Assembly: GCF_001638985.1 (NCBI RefSeq)
Contig: NW_017265145.1
Span: forward strand, 930,001-994,000
DNA from: Phycomyces blakesleeanus NRRL 1555(-)
Taxonomy: Eukaryota; Mucoromycota; Mucoromycetes; Mucorales; Phycomycetaceae
Direction of reading: 5' to 3'
Length of the DNA stretch: 64,000 nucleotides
The stretch's first letter is position 1; every line of letters starts with the position of its first letter. This document shows positions 23,309 through 36,470 of this stretch, in pieces. Below the pieces are notes generated by a model that ran no database searches, was not told the DNA's origin, and was given only the letters and a program-made list of their open reading frames with translations. Position numbers and translations under genes: made by a program.

Positions 23309-25614
23309 CAACGCCGTTTGTTGTATCCTTTTCTTCTTTTTCTTTCTCTTCTTCTTATTTGTCCTTTCTTATTATTTTATTTTAATTTTTAATTTTTTTT
23401 AAAAAAACAATGGCGTTCACTAGACAGTTGGAGGCGTTTGCTGTCGACGTTTTTTTTAATAATAACATATAAAAAGGGCCCTCAACAAGGCTGTGTCTTC
23501 AACTTTGATCTATTTACACCGCCGATGGATTTTCATTGGCTGTAAAATAAATCTACCTTTTTTTTTTTTATATCACTAGTCTTTCTTGGCAGACAAAGTA
23601 TTTGGAAATAGCCATTCTTTTATAGTATTTGTTTTTGTTGTTTTGAAAAGCCTGTCTCTATCACTCTTATCACCCATTTAGGCTTGTCAGCTATATATAT
23701 ATATATATATATATTATTTGAGGAAAATAGCTTATGGTTGATGCTTATATATACTTTAGAATGTGCACTACGAAAAGTTGTTCACGAACATAATCAAATT
23801 AAAACAAATAACGAATATAAAACTGATGGGCAGACTCGATTCAAGCGGTGTATTCCCAAAACAAGTTATGGAGTTAATCAGACAAATGTGTATCAAACTT
23901 CCAACTAGAATATGTAACGTACACCGATTCGAATGTTGTATTACTTTAATGGTGACATTTTGTAGCATTAGGATATTCCCCACAATTAAAGAGAAAAACT
24001 AAATCAAATTAAATCAAATCGAATGTCTCACACACAGAATAAGATATGATACAAGAAACTGTAGCAAATTAATCCAACTTATTGAAAGAAACAAAGAAAG
24101 AACAGTTCTTGTTCGTGAGCAGATACTTTAAGTGTTAAGATCCGACGTATTAAGAATACCAGTCTAGTAAGATACTAATACTGAGTGAGTAATACTATGG
24201 TTGTTTAGATGGTAGTGATTTGTCTAAAACAAATAATGGAATAATAATGTGTTACAAGGGTACTATTTCAAAGGTCAGGCTGTGAAGATGTATTAAAGAA
24301 AACGGAAAAAAATAATCTTTAATAGGCAAAAGTGATAAATTATAGATTGTAAGAATTTTTTGAATTTACTCAAGCAATAACTTTATTTTATTATTGCCAT
24401 TACTCATATTAATATTATCTAGCTTAGTCGCAGGTTCATGGCTATTCTAAGAATTTCTGTTTGGAAGTTGGCTGAGAAACCACAGGTTTGTTACAAAAAG
24501 ACTGAACATTTTAATTTAGTCTTTACAAGCTCTTTAATAAACGGTTAAGTATATATGATGTACACACTAAAGATGTAGGCATAAGAATCTATCAACTCAA
24601 TAATGAATATGATAGCTGAAAAATAAAAGAAGTGGTATCTAAAATTTTCGACAAATCCTATATTTATTTACTTCTACTAAGTTTAGGCCACAGTGGTTAC
24701 AAGTGCATGTGCTGTATAATTTTTAATATGCTTTTTCTCTATACATTTTTCAATCTTTTCCCCAAAAACTATAAAAAAATTAAAGTGTAAAATAATAATA
24801 AACCCCCGTGGTCTTGAAGAAAGCCTTTGGCAATGTATACTTTATGAGCACATATACATACACGTTGTAATTTTCGAATCCACGGTTTCACGCCCAAGCC
24901 AAAAAATAAAAGAACATCAATTAAGCCACAGCAGGTATGAATAAGAAAGATGGATGTATGGGATCTTTCAGGAAAGTCAGATAGAGCGTATACTTTTAAA
25001 ACGTAGATTCTTTGTTTGATCCAGAGTTTGGCAGTTATTAATTAAACATCAATGTATACATATTCCGAAGATGATAACTTTAATCCAGGCATATTCTCTT
25101 CCCCAGTATAGCATACATAATACTGGTATCAGCCCAGATAAGAAATAGAAGGACGAATATGGTGCTGTGTTAACTATTGCTTCACCAAGAAATCCTCTCC
25201 TGGGCTGGGGTTGTGTGAAATGTGAATATGATATGATGTGCTATATTTGCTTGTATTATCTTGGAATATCTGTTTAATGCCTTAGTATGTCAAGTAATAT
25301 TGATACATGTATTTATAGACATAAAATTAGTTCAGAGCATTCCTGTTTGGTGCATGTCAAGGTCTTTGAAACATATGATCTGTTTTAAAAAAAAATAGCT
25401 GAAAAAAAAATTAAGCAAGTACAGAAGTGCAAATAGCTTGCGTGTACCTTAAAACAAAAGGAAGGGTGACATGAAGCTGAGCGGACTGCGATTTTAGAGC
25501 AGACGCGTACGCTTCCAAGAACCCAAGTTTCCTTGGACTCGTAATTCTCAAGTGTCTCCCCCTACAAAAACCTTTCATTGGCTTTCTTATTTTTATTTAT
25601 CTTATTTTTGAATC
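23309..25614. other. Intergenic region
   Basis: Divergent spacer between the STYX-like gene and the proteasome gene, with a T8A7 junction near 23392, an (AT)n run near 23694 and AAATCAAATT repeats near 24000. I see no gene. Proteasome promoter elements should lie in the last few hundred bases; I could not identify a specific site. Confidence 0.5.
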
Positions 25615-26669
25615 ATGGTATGCTTATCTACTATTTTGCTGATGAACTCCTTTCTTGACCAATGGGTTTTTTCAATAGTCGATTATGCAATATAATGGTG
25701 GTTCGGTGGTGGCCATGGTCGGAAAGGACTGTGTTGCAATCGCTGCTGACAAGCGTCTCGGACAGCAGTTTATGACCGTCTCTACTGAATTCCAAAAGAT
25801 CTTCCAAGCTAGTGAAAAGAGTTTCATTGGCCTTCCTGGACTTGCTACAGATGTCTTGACATTGTGAGTATTTTGTCATCGATTGGAGACGAAAAAAAAA
25901 AAAGAAAGCATCAACGTCATTTACTCATAATAATTGGCTGTTAGGTCTGAGCGTTTCCGATTCAAAGTTAACATGTACAAAATGCAGGAGGAGAGAGATA
26001 TTGAGCCAAAGACACTTGCTCATGTCGTTTCTTCCACTCTCTATGAGCGACGGTAAATGTTGTGAATTGACATTTACAATCTACTTTTCTTCTTTTTCTT
26101 CTATTCTTAGAAGAATATTTGCTCATTACCTTTGGATTAATTAGATTTGGTCCTTACTTTGTTGAGCCTGTCGTGGCTGGTCTTGACAAGAACAACCAGC
26201 CTTTCATCTGCTCTATGGATTTGATCGGTTGTATTAACTTTGCAAAGGACTTTGTGGTGAGCGGCACAGCAGGCCCTAACCTTTACGGCATGTGCGAATC
26301 ACTCTGGGAACCCGATATGGAACCCGAAGATTTGTTTGAAACAATCTCACAAGCCTTGTTGAATGCACAAGACAGAGATGCCTTGTCAGGCTGGGGTGCT
26401 GTTGTTCACATCATGTAAGTAGAGAAATATGTTTGTGATTGTGATTGTGATTGTGATTGTGGTTATGCTTGTTGTTATGGATACAATACTAAATAATAAT
26501 TAATTTTTACTGTTGTGAATAATAGCACAAAGGATTCGATTATTACCCGGACACTCAAGTCACGTCAGGTAAAACAATCTGCTGGTTTAAAGATAATCAG
26601 ATAAAGAAATGTCAATATGTATAAGAAAAAGCTTGCTTACACAATTTATTGTTAATTAAATAGGATTAA
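25615..26669 (+). CDS. PUP3: 20S proteasome subunit beta type 3
   Basis: Structural, non-catalytic beta subunit of the 20S core. Six exons give 204 aa: 25615-25617 (ATG alone), 25679-25863, 25945-26052, 26145-26414, 26526-26568 and 26664-26669 (Asp codon and stop). It matches the family throughout: [96 protein letters not shown] and [10 protein letters not shown]. It starts directly at MSIM and lacks a propeptide and catalytic Thr, as expected for beta-3. The start codon alone forms the first coding exon, and the final exon encodes one residue. AATAAA occurs near 26837. This is the most secure gene model in the window. Confidence 0.97.
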
Positions 26670-29273
26670 GAACTTGTTGGCTCGAGATAGTGAGGAATAT
26701 TTGAAAAATAATAAAGGCAGAATTGTGGTCTGAAGCGACCTCTCCCCTTTTTTGTCAAACTTGTTGCTAACGAAGTACATTTAACTGCCTGTGGTCTAAA
26801 GATCTTCCTTTTTCTTTTTGAAATATTATAAAGACAAATAAACTTCCTAAAAAGAATATGTGTGTATGTGTGTATGAGATTATGTACAACATGGCTGCTT
26901 CTGGTACATCTTTAAGCAATTTTTTTTCTTGTTAAATCTACCAAATTCTCGGATCAAATATGCTGAGATCTCTCAAAGGTGTCCTGAAGAGCTTTGATCA
27001 AGTTAATGTAAGGAGCTATATAAATAAAAATGAAAATATAATATGAAAATACAGATTATACATTTAAAATTCAGGCGGTAATTTTTTTTTGGGCGAATCA
27101 AAATAAAAAGTTAGCTAATTTGATTGACCTTTTCAAATAAATAAAATAAAATTCATACATAGTAAAAACTTATGCTTAGAATATTTATCTGTAAAATACG
27201 AAAGCTTTAGATAAAACCAGATAATGTGTTTTACAGCGCTTAAAATAAGTAATACAAATGCAATGATTTAGCCAAGGTTGGAGGCCTTCTACTTCATTCC
27301 GATATATCAGGTACAATTGACATTAATATCCCGCCGCCACAGTGTTCTACAGTACTCTACGAGCAAGGGTGCTAAGAAACAGTACCATTGCACAATGGTT
27401 ATGAATGCTGATTTTGACAGCTTGCCAATCTATTTATTTCTTTTCATCCCAGTTTCTATCATATCTTCTTTTTATTCTGTTGAGTGCTGTGTTCAACATC
27501 AGTTCCGGTGCTATTTACCTTCATTGTTATAACAAGAAGCATCCTTTACACATAACAAACTATAAAAGTTGAATAGTAGATTTATATGAAGAAATACAAA
27601 GTATTTGACTTTGAGAACATTCCAAGACACTCTTTATCCTATTTTTATTTATTAATCTCAATATTCACCAAATAAGACCGTAAGAGAAGGGCTCAGATAG
27701 ACCTTGTACGATATACCGTCCCTGATTTTTTTTAGTTTATACATATCAATCTTTTTCTTCCTTTACCTTTCAGGAATAAACAAAGAAAATCAAGTAAGCA
27801 TAAAAAGGATGAGTTCAGAGGGGGGAGAATAAGAGTATAGGATATCAAGTAGTAACATCGGTATGTACAACGTGTACATGTACATGATCAAAAGAAGGAA
27901 TCAAGCTGATATTCTAGCTTTCAAATGAGTGTTAGGTGTATAGATTGTCTTAAAAGAAAACCTAGGCATAAACACTCAAAAAATTCACAGGAAAGTTTCC
28001 ATTTGATCAATGGTTACAAAGCTTTTATCATGGTAAATTGAAGTAGACAATTTTCTTTGTTTAAGATACACTACAAATGGTTTTAAGAACTTGTTTTTTT
28101 TGTGAACTAGTGTACATTGGAGCTTATATAGCCCCATATACAGCAGATCGGCTACGAGAGCCTTTTTGTATCTACATATGCCAGCCATTTAATAGGGAAA
28201 AAGAATACATGGAATAAATACTACCTTACTAGAGAAGGTGAGCCGGGGATTTACTTGACAATTGAAATGCTCTCAAACAAAGTCGCGGAATTATAATTTG
28301 CAATGGAACAAATTTCGAACGATACCAGCCAATGTCTCACTGAAGCGTATGCGCAAATTATCAATCATATATACCAATGATACTATAACTGAGATCTTGT
28401 GAGAAATATACCTGAGTTGTAATATGTGTACTCAGACAAACATTTTAAACCTATAAAATGCAGTAAGTTACATTTTTATATTTCAGATTTTACTTCCCGG
28501 TTCGGGAAAAAAAAGTATATTTAACCTACAGAAAAAAAAAAACGCACGGCCATCTTGAAGGATGTTCACATGTCTATTGGTTTACTGTTACTTTAATACT
28601 CCCATTAATTGAGTATTTAAAGCCATGGATAAATAGACCAAACAATAAAAAAAAATGAATTAGAATAAATCAAAGTATTTCAAGTAAACATAAACTTTAA
28701 ATATAATGCTAGATTTGTGAGCCGTTTAGTGAACAAGTATTGTGGATCATTCAAATAAGAAAAAGGGGTGCAAAAAAAAAAGAGGAATACACATTCTAAT
28801 ATTCTTCTTATTATTATTATGAAATTGGTAGGTAGCTTTCTTGAGAATGTACAATCTTTGACTTAAAGACATATTATTCTTACACGTGTTTGAGGCAGAG
28901 TCCGCATTCTACGTCTGCTACTGTGTTCACTAGTGAAAAGCCCACGGATCTCTAGGCAGACAAAATTCATGTGGGAAGGACAAAGAAAAAAAAACACATA
29001 GTTTTTTTTTCTTTGATTGAATTTTCTTGCAAAAATAGATAAAATATATGTTTAGGTAATTTGAAATATTCGCTTACTATAAAACACATACTCCCTTTTA
29101 GCCTCTACACACACAGACACATATTATGTAAGATGAATAAAATGTCAGAAATCAATTATTAGGATTTATTTTTAAAGTGTATAAAGAAGAAAGATGTACT
29201 ACGAGAAATAAAGAAACCCGGGATGGGATGGATTGTAATACGGTTTTTTTTGCAAGAGATTAGAGGGGAATAA
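26670..29273. other. Intergenic region
   Basis: 3' flanks of two convergent genes (proteasome beta-3 and elongase), 2.6 kb. AT-rich with short A- and T-runs. The open frames at 27278-27532 (+) and 27985-28188 (-) have no recognisable features. I see nothing supportable. Confidence 0.5.
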
Positions 29274-30677
29274 TTAGATCTTCTTGCTTCTAGGCTGGAC
29301 CTTGCCGCTGAGCTTCTTCTGGAGAGCGGCGGCTGATTTTTGCTGGTAAGTGATACGATAAAAGTTGATGAAAAGCAAGAGGTAGGAACTGAGGAGAGCA
29401 CAGCCAAAGATGGCAGATGTTTCGGTACCAGCACAGCTGCCCATGTTAGGGAGGTGGGGCCAGTATGTGGCGGTGAAGTAGGTGTAGGTGCAGAAATAGA
29501 TGGCAAACAAGTCAATGATAAACTGGGTGATCTGCATAGTGGTAAGGTACTTCTTCCACCAGATCTTAGCACCAGCAGCGGTACGGAAGTAGTAGTAGTA
29601 CATCAATACATGGACGGTCAAGTTGAGAACAATCGGTACCCACGACTACAGAAGAAATTTGAGAAATATACATAAATATATATGAATAACTTGGATTTAG
29701 AAAAAAAAAAGTAATGTTTTTTTGTATGGATGTGGACAAGTGCGTATAGGATATTTTGGCGGCGATTCGACTCATCTACGGTGGAATTCCAACTCTATTC
29801 AATCCACCCAGCCTAAAGCCAGACTTCCAACACCAACATCAACTCGGCCACACGGCTTCTCTTGACCGAGAATATGAAAGGAAAAAATAAATAAAAAATA
29901 AAGTTACACTTACAACAGATGTCTGACCGTTGAGCTGGGTGTAGCAAAGGACCATGGTCAAGCTGTGGTGATAGTAGTGGAGGAATTCTAGTAGATTTAT
30001 CAAATATAAGAACATGTATATCATAAACAGCCATGTACCCCTTTCCTCTTCCTATCACTTACCAAGCTTCTTCTTCTTGAGGACCAAAAAGACAGTATCA
30101 ATCAACTCCCAGTACTTGACGAGGTAGTTGAGGTAGTACAGAAGCTCCAAGGGCTGAGTCCAGGAATCTGCAGAGCAGATAGCATTGAGAAGACCTTGAC
30201 GGTAGAGAATAGGGAAAATCTGCTCAACCATAAGGAGAAGGATGACACCCGAGACAAGGGTCAAGAGCAAGTTGTGGACCTGGAAGAAGAATTGAAGCTT
30301 GAAGGCGGGCATGTTGGTCATCAGGTAACGTCCACCGAAGATGACGATGAAGTAGGTGATGCAAGATGCCACGACTAGAATCGATCAATCAATCAGTCAA
30401 TCAACAAAAACCAAAAACCAAAAACCAAAATAAAAAAGTCAGAAATAGGTAAATGCCGAGAATTTGACTCTTTTGTTTTCTGTTGATTACTGCTATTTGC
30501 CTTTTTTGCCTTTTGTTTACCTTCATTGACAGTTGACAGAGGTGTAGTGCCTGCAGTGTACCTGAATGTACTTGCAGGTTGCCCTACGACAGCCTCATAA
30601 GCCTTATCAAAGATAGGATATAGAGGAATTCCAAAGGGAGTCTCTGGAGAGAAGTTCAACTGCTTCAGGACTTCCAT
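29274..30677 (-). CDS. Fatty-acid elongase (ELO family, 3-ketoacyl-CoA synthase)
   Basis: Catalyses the condensation step of ER fatty-acyl elongation using malonyl-CoA. Four exons give 304 aa: 30677-30521, 30374-30063, 29987-29914 and 29645-29274 (stop). The histidine box HYYHH is at about 160-164 (LEFLHYYHHSLTM). Other ELO signatures are KYWELIDTVFLVLKKKK before it, YTQLNGQTSVSWVPIVLNL after it, and VHVLMYYYYF with KKYLTTMQITQF further on. Several hydrophobic segments fit a seven-helix ER protein. The tail PRSKKI is basic and probably serves ER retention. The N-terminal part before exon 2 (FSPETPFGIPLYPIFDKAY) is typical of fungal and Mortierella-type elongases. Chain-length preference cannot be deduced. 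The histidine box lies near the start of exon 3. Confidence 0.94.
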
Positions 30678-31097
30678 AACTGCCGATCGAGAATTAATGA
30701 AAAGTAGTAGAAAGGGAAAGAGAATAGTCGAAGGGTATCGGATCGGTCAAATTATATAAAATTCGCGAATTTTTTCTATTGGATCACACAGACTCTCTCT
30801 CTCTTTTAATTATTTTTTATTAATATTATTTTTTATTTATTTATTCTATTTATTATTATTATAATTATTATTTTTGTATTCCTGTTTCTCCTTTGCTCCA
30901 CAACCTATTTTATTTTATCAATATTTCACACAGCCTGTGCAAGTTGAGAACACATATCATATAAATAAATATAGTAATGATAATAGCCATATTAACAATA
31001 CTATTACTATTACTATTATTTATTGTTGTGTGTTCACTATAAAAAACGTTTTTTTTTTCCCATATTTTTTTTGGGTGACCGCCTAAATTTGCTTGGC
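30678..31097. other. Spacer between elongase and MCFD2-like gene
   Basis: 420 bp containing the elongase promoter and the 3' flank of the next minus-strand gene. It holds TTATT-type AT repeats near 30810-30870 and 30960-31030, with no coding sequence. Confidence 0.55.
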
Positions 31098-31675
31098 TCA
31101 AGTCTGCCCGTGATAGAGTTGGCTCTGAAGATATTCATCCCAAGAAATCAAGCCACTATCATATGAAATTGTCATTGTTAATAGTGTTTTATTTTATTTT
31201 TAATATTGAAAATAAAATAAAAAAAGGGACTTACTCTCCATCGATATCATCTTCTTCAAGAACATGGTCTACCATCTCTGTTACCTCTTCTAGTGAAATG
31301 AATTTTGTCGGGTCCTCATCTCCTTCCTCAAAGTCAGTGAAGGCCGCTCTGAGCTCATGTCCATCGAGATGTCCATCTGCATTCTTATCATGTACCACAA
31401 ACAAATAATAGACCATGTCCTTGTCTTCTACCTTGGGTGCTTGTCCATCCTTAGCCAATGCATTGATGTGTTCTTGAATGTGCCTAATTACCATCACTTC
31501 AACATCCAACATACTAGATGATGTGTAGTCAAGAAGATACTTACTGTTTATTCTTCAAATCTTCACCATAATTGGAATGCCCGGCCTCAAAACGATGGGT
31601 TCCTGGCCCAGCAAAGGCAAGAGGTAGTAGTAAGCATGAGATAAGAAAACAAAGAACAGGTGACGAAGTACGCAT
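31098..31675 (-). CDS. MCFD2: MCFD2-like secretory EF-hand protein
   Basis: Three exons: 31675-31545, 31483-31235 and 31155-31098 (TGA), about 145 aa. An N-terminal signal peptide is clear (MRTSSPVLCFLISCLLLPLA, then FAGPG). Two EF-hands follow: HDKNADGHLDGHEL and DDIDGDGLISWDEY, both with acidic residues at the calcium-binding positions. The second loop is split by an intron after DDIDG. In animals MCFD2 binds LMAN1/ERGIC-53 and carries glycoproteins from ER to Golgi; the layout here (signal peptide, spacer with histidines and HIQEHI helix, two EF-hands, no ER-retention signal) matches it. A partner lectin is not in this window. It could also be another secreted EF-hand protein, but the arrangement favours MCFD2. 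It is divergent from the RhoGAP gene. Confidence 0.82.
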
Positions 31676-32084
31676 GTCAATGAACTGGAAATAAGTAGTA
31701 AAGAAAGGGGCACAAGGCTGAAGTGTCTGCCTTGGGAAATAGCAGTCCCATGACAGAAAAAGGGAGGTTGCTTTTATGCAGAAAAGAAGAGAGCAAAAGA
31801 GAGAGAGAGATTGAGAGCGAAAGATTTGAGAATTATTACTATTATTATTATTATTATTATTATTGTTATTTGATCAGAATTTGTCACACTGGCTTATATG
31901 GAAAATGAAATAATAATAATAATAATAATAACGATAAATATTATTATAGCCTTTCCTTTTTGTTTTGCCTTTTCTTCTTTGTACAAATTATTCTTCTCCC
32001 ACATTTTCCCTTCTATATATATATATATTCTGTTGTCTTTGTTTGTTCTTTCTGTATATTAAACTTCTTCTTCTATTGTAAGAA
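31676..32084. promoter_or_regulatory. Divergent promoter region, MCFD2-like / RhoGAP
   Basis: 409 bp between two divergent start codons, with several (TTA)n/(AATA)n runs (31833-31866 and 31912-31933) and a GAGAGA purine tract near 31800. No specific binding site recognised. Confidence 0.45.
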
Positions 32085-33565
32085 ATGAACGGGAAATCTC
32101 ATAGGAACCCATTATCATTTTTACTAAAGCGTAAAAACGGTTTGTGGTTCAACTACAAGGACACCAAGAAAGGTAGACAGTTTGAGTACTTTGTTCTGTC
32201 TGTATCTCACATAACCCAAACAAAGGCCCACTCAATGGCATCTTTGGTGCGCCGCTCGAACACGGTGCTCAGTGTGGATCAATGACTTCCCAAGGTCTAT
32301 ACGTTCCTACAATTGTTCACAGGTGTTTTACAGAAATAATGAACCGAGGTAGCTTTATTGACTAATACGTAGACACACAAAGATAATTTGAAAATTGGTT
32401 TATTAATCTTGGCTCAAATCCCAGGTCTTCTTGTGGAAGGAATATTTCGATTATCAGGCGCAGCTTCCGAGGTCGATTCATTAGAACTCGAGTTTGATCG
32501 TCCTCCAACTTATGGAAAATATCTAGACTTGACACACTATGACATACACGCTATCACGGGTGTAGTTAAGAAGTATTTACGTAGTTTGCCCAACCCTGTA
32601 ATTCCGAGCGCATATCATAGTAGATTCTTACATTATGCAGGTAATAATGATAATAATAAAGATAATAATAAAATCAGGAATTCATTTCTACAACAACAAC
32701 TATTACCACATATGACGAAAAAACAAATAAACTAACCATCAATCCTATGATAGATAATCGAAATAAGAATATACAATCACTGTACAGACTAATAGAAGAA
32801 CTTCCTACCGCTAACTACCAGCTACTACACTACATTATGATTCTCGTGTCATCCATTCAGAATTCCTCTCATGTTAACAAAATGAATGCTGAAGCACTTG
32901 CAATTGTTCTGACGCCTGTGTGCAGTGGTCTCGAGCAAACTCTAAAGAAAAATTCTATTAAACGAAACACCCGACCACGCATGGAAAACATGCAGAACCT
33001 CGTACAAACTAACGCAAGGTGGACGCATGTTTGGAATCTTATGATTACCAACCATGCAGCACTTCTCTTGGCTTGGAATACACATTCTCGTCTTGGAACA
33101 AAGACCCTTCCAGCACTGTCCACCCACACGCACACGCACACTCCATCACCTGCTGGGCATTCAGATATTTCTCAGCACAAGATCTTGCAGCTGGCTTTGT
33201 TTCCAGAAGAAGACACATTGGATTGGTGCCTAAACCATTCGCTGATCTCCTTCCCTGACCAACAAACATCCCCACCTCCTAATCTACCTCTATTGCCACA
33301 AACAGAACAAGAGCAGAGATACGGTGTTGTAGTCATGAGACGGAATAATACTGGATACAAAGGTGGCGGACGACAGAGACTAAGGCAGCGCATGGAAGCC
33401 ACTTCAGATACACCCAAAGATTATCTCGAAACGCTCTTTTTAGATCTCTCGACCGACACCATTACTAAACCACTCACATCCTCTCAACCAATTCCTTGCC
33501 ATTCAGACTCTAATGAGTCATCAAGAGCCAACTCCTCCACAAGCCTTAACCAAGTACTCGCATAA
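32085..33565 (+). CDS. RhoGAP-domain protein
   Basis: Stimulates GTP hydrolysis by a Rho-family GTPase (polarity, actin, septum). Four exons give 412 aa: 32085-32172, 32226-32348, 32425-32640 and 32754-33565. The GAP domain spans about 30-230: FGAPLE near the start, SQGLYVPTIVHRCFTEIMNR, then LLVEGIFRLSG with the catalytic arginine finger at R79, GVVKKYLRSLPNPVIP, and LYRLIEELPTANYQLLHYIM. The late part reads MNAEALAIVLTPV. The C-terminal 180 residues are polar and low-complexity, with a His/Thr run (STHTHTHTPS) and Ser-rich end, probably disordered. The third intron contains (AATAATGATAAT) repeats. The only acceptor that restores the frame is at 32753, where no other GT lies in between. No PH, BAR or SH3 domain is visible, so the exact subfamily is unknown. 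Confidence 0.92.
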
Positions 33566-35421
33566 ACAACCAAAAAAAACTACATTATATTATATTGTAC
33601 TATTTCATCTTATTTTATTTAATTCCTTTTGTAATTTTTTGTTGTTTTTTGTATCTCTCTCTGTATGTGTTTGAAAATCTCATGTAAAGCCTCTTTAACT
33701 TATATTGTATGTATAATACTCATCTTTATGTCTATATCACTTGCTCCCTTCTGTTTTTTTTGTATTCAATCTATAAATACCTTTTTAACAATATGTCACA
33801 TATGAATTACCAAAATATCGAAGCACGCGGATCAATGTTTTCAATAAATCATGTTTGAAGGGTAATACAAGTGCAGCACCTATCCATTATTCGTTTATGA
33901 ACCTACTACCAAAAAAAATCAATCGAACAAACAAACAATAGTTAGTCAATACATTTTACTATTGCTTAAAATAAATAGCTAGCAAAATAAGTTTTATTAA
34001 AATATGAAACACCTGAAATAGTCTCTTATTTTTTTTTAATTGACAGGCAGTTTATCTTTATAATTTCTTTAAGAGAAAGGTGTGATTTATCTAATTTCTA
34101 AATTTAATATTCTATAATCGACAGATATAGAAACATTACCATGTCATTATGAACCTAAAGTAAACATGGCTTATTATCATCGCAGACCCCTTGGCTTCTA
34201 ATGATTCAGTCTTACCTGCGCCTAAAGCAATCCAAAAAAAAGAAACATACAATAAAAACGAAGATCGTTCATTTTTGGATGATTTTGATCGCAAAAAGGA
34301 AAGGGAATAACAATACAACCAAAATTCCACAAAGATGTTTCAAAACCAAAACCAAAAAAAAACATGGCTGAATCACAAATACATACTAAGATGGCGTATG
34401 TAATCCCTACGACGTTTTTACGAATAGTTTAACATTAGATATACACACACTTATATATATATATAAGTATATATACATTATATCAATTCTTAAGAAAATA
34501 AGAATATAATGACGAAAGATCCATTTAGACTTTTAGATTCTTCTTCTTGATATTTGTATTATCATTTATGTGAGTTAAAAAATGGTACTACTGATTGTAT
34601 TCATTACAGAGACTTAACCTATTTTACGGCTTAGTAATTTAGGTTTATTTATATGACATACTTACCAGACCACCTAAATGTGACCAACCCAAAATCCAAT
34701 AATTATATCCGGTCCCTAACGATCCATAATTATTATTATAATAAAGTTACTTTGATAAAGAGAACTTGTTGTATTTTCTTAGACATAGATCTTTTTCAAG
34801 TCATGAAAGTCATATGTAAAATCCTGTTGAGCGTCCCAACGGTGATGAACCATCGTGTGAACCAAGTTCAGCGAAAAAAAATGAATACTAATAAAGACCT
34901 GGTCCATTGGCCAGCTTTTATCCCGGTTCATTCTTCCGATGTATTATATCTAAAATTTTATCTAGTAAAAAGGGCGTGAATTTTTAGCAATTAAAACCAA
35001 ACTGTCATAGCTTAAATGTGCTATGACACTTTAATAAAACAAATTATACTTAAGCTGAAAGCCGGATATACAGTTGATGTGAAAAGATCGAAAGGATTCT
35101 TTGTATGACAAAACTTTATTAAACAACCCAAAAAATAAGTCTTATTTACTATAAAAGATAGGTATATAGCTGAGAGGATATTAATGAACACACAAAGTGT
35201 GGAAATAAGGTAGTGAGCTAAAAAATATAAAGAAATGAAGAAATACAGAAAAAACGAGTCAAGCTTTACAAATATGTTTATGTTTTGAAGATATGAAACT
35301 ACAGGAAATAACAAAATCACACTATACTACATCAAAATAATACAATGGTGAAGATAGTATACATATTTCTTGACTTATTTAATATAGACAGCTTCACATT
35401 ATATATACCCAAAGATCATTT
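33566..35421. other. Intergenic region
   Basis: 1.9 kb after the RhoGAP gene. AT-rich; includes a (TA)n palindrome near 34445-34475 and dispersed repeat copy B at 34668-34770. Open frames at 34136-34330 (-) and 34653-34979 (+) show no family features. Confidence 0.5.
34668..34770 (+). repeat. Dispersed repeat, copy B
   Basis: GACCAC, spacer, AATAATTATATCCGGTCCCT, AACGATCC, then TATTATAATAAAGTTACTTT. The last block matches copy C (TATTATAATAAACTACTTTA), so homology between B and C extends for about 100 bp. Confidence 0.65.
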
Positions 35422-36470
35422 TTATAGATAGTCCCAATCGATAAATCCTACATTTCTACCTTGAAACGTCCATCGATGTTCCATATCTTGTTCTTGTGCT
35501 TCAAAATCTGCTGTAATAAAAAAGAAAGAAAGAAAAATATAAAAGTACGTACCTGCAAAACCAAACACGCAAAAAAAAAACGGACCCAACGAGAAAAAAA
35601 AACTAACTAAAAACACAGTACGAAGTATGGAACATCTCACTCATACGACACCCGGTGGATTAGCTCACCAAAGTGAAGGGCGACTAGCCAATCGTCAAGA
35701 AAAAGGAAGGAGGACACAATGCCTTTAAACCCACGTCTTCTAATTCTAAACTAATGTCCTTGAAACCTTCGGCCTCGTACTCAAAATCCTGGACACCACC
35801 AAAGCTCAGTCAGGGTCCCGAAGGTTAACCTGTTGGCTTGAACCTCGTATATACAAAATAAGAACAAGGTAAAATGCTGAGATGTTTTGTTTTGGCTTAT
35901 GTTTTGGAACTATTACTCACCAAAGTACTTGCGCACTCTAATGAACTCGCTCGCTGGACCGCTATTTTTTTTTTTTGAAAAAAATTATGCAGACAAAACA
36001 CGTTAGTATCTTTTCATGTCAAGTTGGTAAGTAGTAAGCATGGAGATTAGCAGCAGATTTTGGCACACAAGAACAAGAACAGGAGTGTTTTGCTAGGCTT
36101 CTGGCTATTTCTTGCTGTCAGTCTATTGCAAAGAATAAAAAAAAAAGTTAGATCTTGCTCAACATTAAGTGCATGAGGTTGGTAGCATTAGCCATTCTCT
36201 CGTTTTCCTGAATCCGTCAAAGTTGAAAATATGGAGCGCCTCTTTAAAAAAGAAAAAGGCGAAAATATGTTCAAGTTCGCTTTTGACACTGAAAGAGACC
36301 CATTAGAGCTGGCTTTAACATACTGATGGTCTTTACATTCATTACTTACCTGGTGTAAACGTAGACTGGCCTAAAGGGAGGGAAATACAAACTAACAGAT
36401 GCATATGCCCTTGAAATATTTTTTTGCGCCAACATAGATGACATCATCATTTATTTGTGATTAAAGCATT
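35422..36470 (-). CDS. Tentative small multi-exon gene, possibly mitochondrial
   Basis: Approximate bounds only. Segments on the minus strand can be joined in phase: an ATG near 36436 giving MLAQKNISRAYAS, then QSTFTP (ending near 36354), AVQRASSLECASTL (about 35964-35924), FRIRRRGFKGIVSS followed by FLFLDDWLVALHF (about 35747-35671), and DFEAQEQDMEHRW with TFQGRNVGFIDWDYL (about 35507-35422, stop). The N-terminus is basic and hydroxylated without acids, like a mitochondrial presequence. An overlapping alternative exon reads DFEYEAEGFKDISLELEDVG (about 35789 downward), so exon choice is unresolved. One donor (GTTTGT) is weak. I do not recognise the product. It may be a small mitochondrial protein gene or an accidental assembly; the natural-looking C-terminal exon is the best evidence. 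Confidence 0.3.

Noticed and set aside
29340..29675. 111-codon plus-strand frame across the elongase
   Set aside because: Antisense shadow of the elongase last exon, which has clear family motifs on the minus strand.
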